From Excoecaria cochinchinensis (lineage: Eukaryota; Streptophyta; Magnoliopsida; Malpighiales; Euphorbiaceae), in NCBI GenBank assembly GCA_947683425.1, contig CANTUQ010000051.1:1550001-1614000 (forward strand): a stretch of DNA of 64,000 nucleotides. Reading direction: 5' to 3'. This document shows, piece by piece, positions 58,568 through 64,000 of the stretch. Made by a program: the position numbers and the translations under genes. Each line of letters opens with the position of its first letter. Within the stretch, counting starts at the first letter, position 1. The notes beneath the pieces are model-generated. The model saw only the letters and a list, made by a program, of their open reading frames with translations, was not told where the DNA came from and searched no databases.

Positions 58568-59501
58568 AATACTCGAGACTTCACTTCGAAAGTACCTTGG
58601 TTAAAATTTATAATTGAGTTTTAATTTAAAAATTTCATCCTTTTTTGAAATTACATTGCATCGCATTAGAGCCTTAGATCTATATTAGTTTGGTCCCTCT
58701 ATCAGCCCTAGTACGTTCCCGAAGCATGACCCTATGTTCACTCGATGTAGGGAAGTGTTAAGGATAATCACCAGCCCAAGCCTCGTACCATCATGGTATA
58801 TTAAATGGAGACCCGATCGGTCGTTACGCTCATGATGAGCTAGACCCGTTGGCAGGGACCATGCTTGGGTAGCCCTAAAGTAACATCACCTTGACTAAAG
58901 CTCATGTAATAGAAATAGTTACTTCGCCTATGTGGTATGAACCTTAATACTACACTTGCTATATGGATCATTATGTATTGGATAAATCCAGATAATTTGA
59001 TTTGGTCACCTAATCAAAGGCTTTCATGCCCCGATAAGCCCATGTTAACTTATTTGGACTGCCTAAATACATGATGGTCAAAACCCATACGTATGCACAT
59101 TAACTAAGAGAGGTTATGCTGCCGGTTTTTCCCTGAGTACCATGTGCGTCCATCGGGTTCCCTATTAACCCATGGATCAAGCCCACCTAGGGTAGAGACC
59201 GCACGACCTCGTGTGCGGGGGCAATAAGGTTAGAAGGATCTATCTGCTTGCATGTGGTTGTGGATGATGCATTGCATATTCATGTCATTCATGCACAAAT
59301 AAAATTTTTTTATTTCCTCCCTATGTTTACATCTTATTCTTTGTATATGATTATTACATGTACATATTGTCCTGTGTATAGTTTTTCAAATGTTTCACAT
59401 GTATCATTGTAATCTCTTTCAGTCACTGTATACCATTTGTTGCACAGCACGATCATGCATTACATATTATTCATACATCATTCTAACTCCTTGATTTTCA
59501 G
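58568..59501 (+). other. Untranslated leader of element C
   Basis: Similar to the leader of A with an extra stretch near 59300-59450. It ends ttctaactcc, T-rich tract, cag (59499-59501) before the gag frame. No gene is seen. Confidence 0.65.
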
Positions 59502-60580
59502 CCATTATAGACCATTTGCTTGGGTAGTTAGGGGATCTCAATAGTTGTCTAAGGAGCGATCAGAGTTCATGTGGACTGACAAAGTTTTAGCATTCTTACC
59601 AGAGCATCTAAAGGCATTAGAAATGGCTGGCCCTTCACAACAGAATGAAGAGACTCGTGCCCTAATTGCCCAGGAGTTGGATAGAAGGTTCGAGGAGCTT
59701 GAAATAAAAATGATGGCTATGGACAAAGAAAGGATGGATGCCATGGCACTTATTATGCAAGCTTAGCTTATGGCAACAACTCTCAACCAAGGAAAGACGG
59801 CTACGATCGAGAAGGCTCATACAGCAACAGCTCCAGTACCTCATTTTCCTTCTAAGATTAGAGGTAAGAGATCACTTGATTCCCTAGTTGAGCAAGGATG
59901 AAATAGAAAGCCTACTTTAGAACATGGCATTATGTCCGAGGGGGATGAAGACCGTGCAATCATGCGTACTCCAAAAGATGAAAGCTCAGGAGGCCTCGAC
60001 AATAGTAAGGCAAATGCTAAGGCTGTAGAAGTCCCAGCCACTAGAACAACTCAGCCCCACCTCACTATCTCGGGTAGGCCATTATCTTGGCATTTCACCC
60101 ATCTCATCAAGAAAGGGAAGTTACAACCCTTGCCGGCCGGGTCTGCCCCAAGTCAAGGATGCCCTAGACATAGAGCAGATTGGTACTATGCGTATCACCA
60201 GTATTCAGGGCATAGAACAGACTACTGCCGTCCTCTAAGAGATCGCATTCAAGAACTGGTGCCAGACCCAAAAAAGGAAAAGATTGTGGAAGCGCCAACC
60301 ATGGAGGTGAGACAAAGGTATTTTTCTAAATTTGGGCAGATCTTTGTCCTGGGTCCTCAAGAGGCTGATAAAGGAAGGGATATTACAACCATTGCCAGCT
60401 AGGCTCGCCAGAAGCCAGGGACAGCCTGATCATAAAGGGGATGAGTATTGCGCCTTCCACCAGCACACCGGGCATACCACAGATCATTCCAAGGCCTTAA
60501 GACATGCCATTCAAGATCTGATTAACTCCAAGCAGATCTCTGACCCAGAAAAGCGAGAGGGAAATAATAAGATAGACTAA
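59502..60580 (+). pseudogene. gag remnant of element C with duplicated zinc-knuckle module
   Basis: The frame holds the gag start region (MAGPSQQNEETRAL, coiled coil), then TAG at 59764-59766 and a TGA near 59898. No capsid region follows. Instead there are two copies of a module made of LSW...LIKxGxLQPLPA, SQG and a knuckle. Copy 1 (about 60060-60270) has YAYHQYSGHRTDYC, with the first Cys now Tyr. Copy 2 (60332-60580, another frame) has YCAFHQHTGHTTDHS, with the last Cys now Ser. Each copy thus lost one ligand. Confidence 0.75.
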
Positions 60581-60708
60581 GTGCCTAAGTGGAAAGGCAG
60601 GATGGCCCCTAAAGTTGATTATGGACCGTCAGCAACAACACGTGCATCGGCGGGGAGAGGAAGATGATAGTTTAGACTTTCCTTCTTAGTTTTAAACTTT
60701 TTTTAATA

Positions 60709-62470
60709 ATGTTAATGATGTTTTTTAGTGTTATTAATAAATCGAACAATTTCCTTCACTTGTGTGATATTTTTGTTAACGATTTCATTATGCATGATCA
60801 TAATCCTTTTATATTTGACATTAGCTCGATTGATGCTACTCTATTTATTCTTGGAACCTTGAAAATCTTGATGGCATTCGACATAACTCCTGAAGAGCGA
60901 GAAAAATTTGAGAGAATATTAAAAAAATATGAAAAAGTCTTTGCCTATACCTACGAAGGTATGCCAGGAATTGATCGGGAAGTGGCAGAGCATGCTATTC
61001 CTACATATCCAGATCATAAACTTGTTAAGCAAAAAATGAGAAGGCTTAGGCCGAAATGGGCAGATAAAGTAAAAGAGGAGATTCCCCAGCAAATCAAAGC
61101 CAAATTTCTAGTTGAGGTGCAGTATCCAACTTGGTTGGCCAATGTTGTCCTCGTAGCCAAAAAGAATGGCAAGGTAAGGATATGAGTAGATTATCGGGAC
61201 TTGAATAAGGCTTGTCCGAAAGATAACTTTCCGTTGCCCCATATAAATGTGTTGATAGATAGCGCCGCTACTTGCAAGATGTATAGCTTTGGAGATGGTT
61301 ATGCGGGCTACAATCAAATTCTCAATAAAATAATTGACCAAATTAAGACGGCTTTCATCACGGAGTGGGGGACGTATGCTTATCGGGTAATGCCTTTTGG
61401 CCTAAAAAATGCAGGAGCCACTTATCAGAGGATGGCGATAAAAATCTTAAGGAAAAATCAACCTGTAGTGTGGAACGAAGATTGTCGGAGAGCTTTCGAT
61501 ACTATCAGAGAATACTTGCTGAAACCACCGGTGTTGAGACCACCACATTCAGTCAAACCAGTGATTCTGTATTTAGCTATAGAAGACAGTTTTGTAGGCG
61601 CCATGATGGCCCAGAAGGACGAATTTGGAGTGGAATTTGCTATTTAATACCTTAGTAAGAAGTTCCTGGCTTATGAGATTAAGTATGTAAAAGTAGAAAA
61701 GATCTATCTTGCGGTAATTTGGGCCTCTAAGAAGTTGAGACACTACTTTCACTCCTACAAGGTACGGGCGCTAGCAAAGCAGAACCCTTTGAGATACTTG
61801 CAGGAAGCTCCATCTTTACTTGGAAAGATGGGCAGGTGGTTGTTACTGTTACAAGAGTTTGATGTAGAGTACGTTACTCGAAAGACTATCAAAGGGCGTG
61901 CAGTGGCAGAATTCCTAGCAGAACACCCAATTCAAGGAGACTTATATGAGTTCAACTTTTCGGATGAGGATGTAGCAGCTATAACAGTTTAGGGTTGGTA
62001 ATTGCACTTTGATGGAGCCGTGAACAACAAGGGGGCAGGAGTAGGAGTTATTCTGATAAGCCCGGATGAGGAGAAACTTCCCTTGGCGAAGAAGTTGAGA
62101 TTCAGGGCCACCAACAACGAAGCCGAATATGAAGCATGTAATTTTGGGTTGGAAGCGTTAATAGCCTTGGAGGCAAAGAATGTGGAAGTATTCGAAGATT
62201 CATCCCTAGTGATTAACCAAATTCGAGGTGAATGGGCTGTTAAAGAAGAAAGGCTAATGCCGTACATCAAGTACTTAAGAGACCTGAGAAGTCAGTTTGA
62301 AGTGTGTACATTCCATTTTGTTCCAAGAGACGAAAATCAGTGGGCCGATGCGCTCACCACTTTAATGTCAATGTGGGACAATCCAAAAGGGGTAGTTATG
62401 AGGCCAATTTTGATTTCTAGCTTTGAGATACCTAGCATCGAATCCAAGTCAGTAATGGAATTAGACCTTT
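60709..62470 (+). pseudogene. Element C RT (YVDD deleted) and RNase H
   Basis: Begins with the EREKFERILKKYEKVF linker that in B follows the protease; the protease is absent. RT blocks run to TYQRMAIKIL and jump directly to RKNQPVVWNED, an in-frame loss of about 105 residues that removes YVDD. Both RNase H modules follow. Stops: TGA 61183-61185 (Cys expected), TAA 61645-61647 (Tyr expected), TAG 61990-61992 and TAA near 61999 (Gln expected in both). Confidence 0.87.
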
Positions 62471-63673
62471 CTAGAGGAAGCTACAAGAAAAGATCAGAGA
62501 ATGATTCACAAGTTGTCTACTCAGTTCATCTTCATGGATGGAATGTTATACAAACGACAAGCTGATGGTATCCAGCTGAGATGTTTGGATGAGAAAGAGG
62601 TCAAGAGGGTAATGGAAGAACCTCATGCTGGCGTATGCGGAGCCCATATAAATGGGCTGACATTAGCAAAGAAGATTATGAGGCAAGGGTTCTTCTGGCA
62701 CACCATGGATAATGACTGCTCAAAGTATGTAAAGAAGTGTCAGTTGTGCTAACAGTATGCAGATTTAAGGCACTTGCCTGTCTCAGAATTGCATAATTTG
62801 ACATCGCCTTGGCCGTTCGCAGCTTGGGGGATTGATATTATTGGGGAAATTCGTCCTACGGCTTCCAATGGACAAAGATACATCATCGTCGCCATTGATT
62901 ATTTTACCAAATGGGTAGAAGCTGAGTCTTTCAAAAAAGTTGATGCTCGGGATATGGCAAAATTCATAGAGAAAAATTTGATATGTAGGTACGGCCTCCC
63001 ACATCACATGGTATCTGATAACGGAGTCCAGTTCATGGCTAAAACGAAGAAGTTACTCCAAAAATATGGCATTGAGCACAACAAGTCTTCTCCGTATCGT
63101 CCTCAAGCCAACGGAGCAGTCGAAGCCGCCAACAAGAATGTTAAGAGAATCCTGGCTAAGATGGTCTAGAATTATAAAGATTGGGCGAAAAAGTTGCCTT
63201 TTGCACTCTGGGGTTATAGAACGACCATCCGAACTTCGACAGGAGCGACTCCATATTCCTTGGTCTGCGGGACGGAGGCAGTATTACCGATCGAGGTCGA
63301 ACTCAAGTCACTGAGGGTGATAATGGAAGCAGAGATTCCGGAAGCTGAATGGGCACAGTAGCGGCTGCAACACTTGAACATGTTGGATGAGAACAGACTG
63401 AAAGCTTACTATCACAACCAGATCTACCAAAAGAGGCTCGCCAGGTCCGTTGGAAAGAAAGTCAAGAAGCACCCATTGAAAGAGGGAGACTTGGTATTCA
63501 AACAGATGAGACCAAGTGCGCCTGATATCAGAGGAAAGCTCAGACCAACGGGGGAAGGACCATTCGTCCTCAAGAAGCTTTTATCAAGAGGAGCTGCGAT
63601 TCTATCAGATAGCAATGACAATTAGTTTAAAGAACTGATCAATGTCGATAGACTCAAGAGGTTTCATGGCTAA
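62471..63673 (+). pseudogene. Element C integrase
   Basis: A loss of about 50 bases near 62475 shifts the frame. The zinc domain keeps both Cys (KKCQLC), and the core has GIDIIGEI, SDNGVQF and the VEAANKN Glu, so the D-D-E residues remain. Stops: TAA 62750-62752, TAG 63167-63169 and TAG near 63359 at expected Gln; TAG 63623-63625 at expected Glu. The tail ends RLKRFHG, TAA 63671-63673, as in B. Confidence 0.87.
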
Positions 63674-64000
63674 AAACGCTACAAAATCAAAAGAAGAGAA
63701 TGAAAGCCCCGTGGGTATAAAATCGAAAAAAGGCGGCCTTGCTAAAATCGCGCGCCTCGTCAGGGTGAAAACCGAAAAAAGGCATCCTGGGCAAAAATTA
63801 GAGGCATGAGAGAAAATATCCAATCAAGAAAACCTGAGAGGGCTGATTGGTAACAAGAGTTGATGCTATCAAGATTTGGCTCTGTGAATGAATGTAGTTT
63901 GGCATTTTTGAATTAGTGTTAAATGGTGATCATGCATATTGAAATCGTACTAAAACGGGCACAATGTTGTGAAATGAAATAAAACTAAATTCATTCATTG
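63674..64000 (+). other. Post-pol untranslated region of element C
   Basis: Shares the phrases gtgaaaaccgaaaaaaggc and gagagggctgattgg with A and B. No gene is present up to the window end. Confidence 0.6.

Larger units (their letters stand above)
57096..64000 (+). mobile_element. Element C: defective plus-strand Tat/Ogre element
   Basis: Truncated 5' LTR, PBS, leader, gag remnant, RT with an internal deletion, RNase H, integrase and the start of the post-pol region; it runs off the window. It lacks the capsid region, the protease and the YVDD segment. The protein sequence is close to B's, so B and C are members of one family. Confidence 0.87.

Overview
The window is nuclear DNA of a plant, most likely a eudicot with a large, repeat-rich genome. 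The evidence is one intron-bearing plant kinase-like gene at the left edge, followed by about 60 kb of nested plant LTR retrotransposons. I see no rRNA, tRNA, CRISPR array or prokaryote-style operon. All assignments come from reading the sequence; no database was searched.

Layout. (1) 1-2497: the 3' part of a DUF1221/Raf-like kinase gene whose catalytic residues are altered, so probably a pseudokinase. (2) 3097-4186: a 1.09-kb fold-back (MULE-like) element with a perfect 9-bp target duplication. (3) 4663-24874: nested LTRs. A solo Tat/Ogre LTR (4663-10066) is split by a solo Tekay/Del-like LTR (6682-9232). Next to it an old Tat fragment (about 10133-24520) is split by LTR D (10738-21967), which is itself split by LTR E (13629-19969, which holds another solo Tat LTR at 13863-16321) and by a Copia solo LTR (20250-21878). 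(4) 24875-57095: element B, a long minus-strand Tat/Ogre element. It has gag, protease, RT, two RNase H modules and integrase, plus two extra genes between integrase and its 3' LTR: a decayed sense ORF (30468-28955) and an apparently intact, spliced antisense gene (31521-32825). B is interrupted by LTR1 (32972-37764), which carries LTR2 (33917-36315), and by element A (38149-49152), a young gag-only Tat derivative. (5) 57096-64000: element C, a plus-strand Tat element fused head to head to B through truncated LTRs. It has lost the capsid region, the protease and the YVDD part of RT.

How the parts relate. A, B and C share a tRNA-Arg-type primer binding site, a CHHC zinc-knuckle gag, a splice-acceptor-like site before gag, and long LTRs with a GC-rich palindromic island. 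B supplies the fullest enzyme set, but many stops break it, nearly all Gln-to-stop changes. A has no pol and could only have moved by using proteins from a relative.

The most unusual signals are: (a) in the Tekay-like LTRs, a conserved chain of short hairpins whose stems differ between copies by compensating changes; (b) GC-rich dyad arrays at matching LTR positions whose palindromic unit differs from copy to copy, echoed in the unrelated Tat LTRs and between B's two extra genes; (c) the uninterrupted, intron-containing antisense gene inside an otherwise decayed retroelement.
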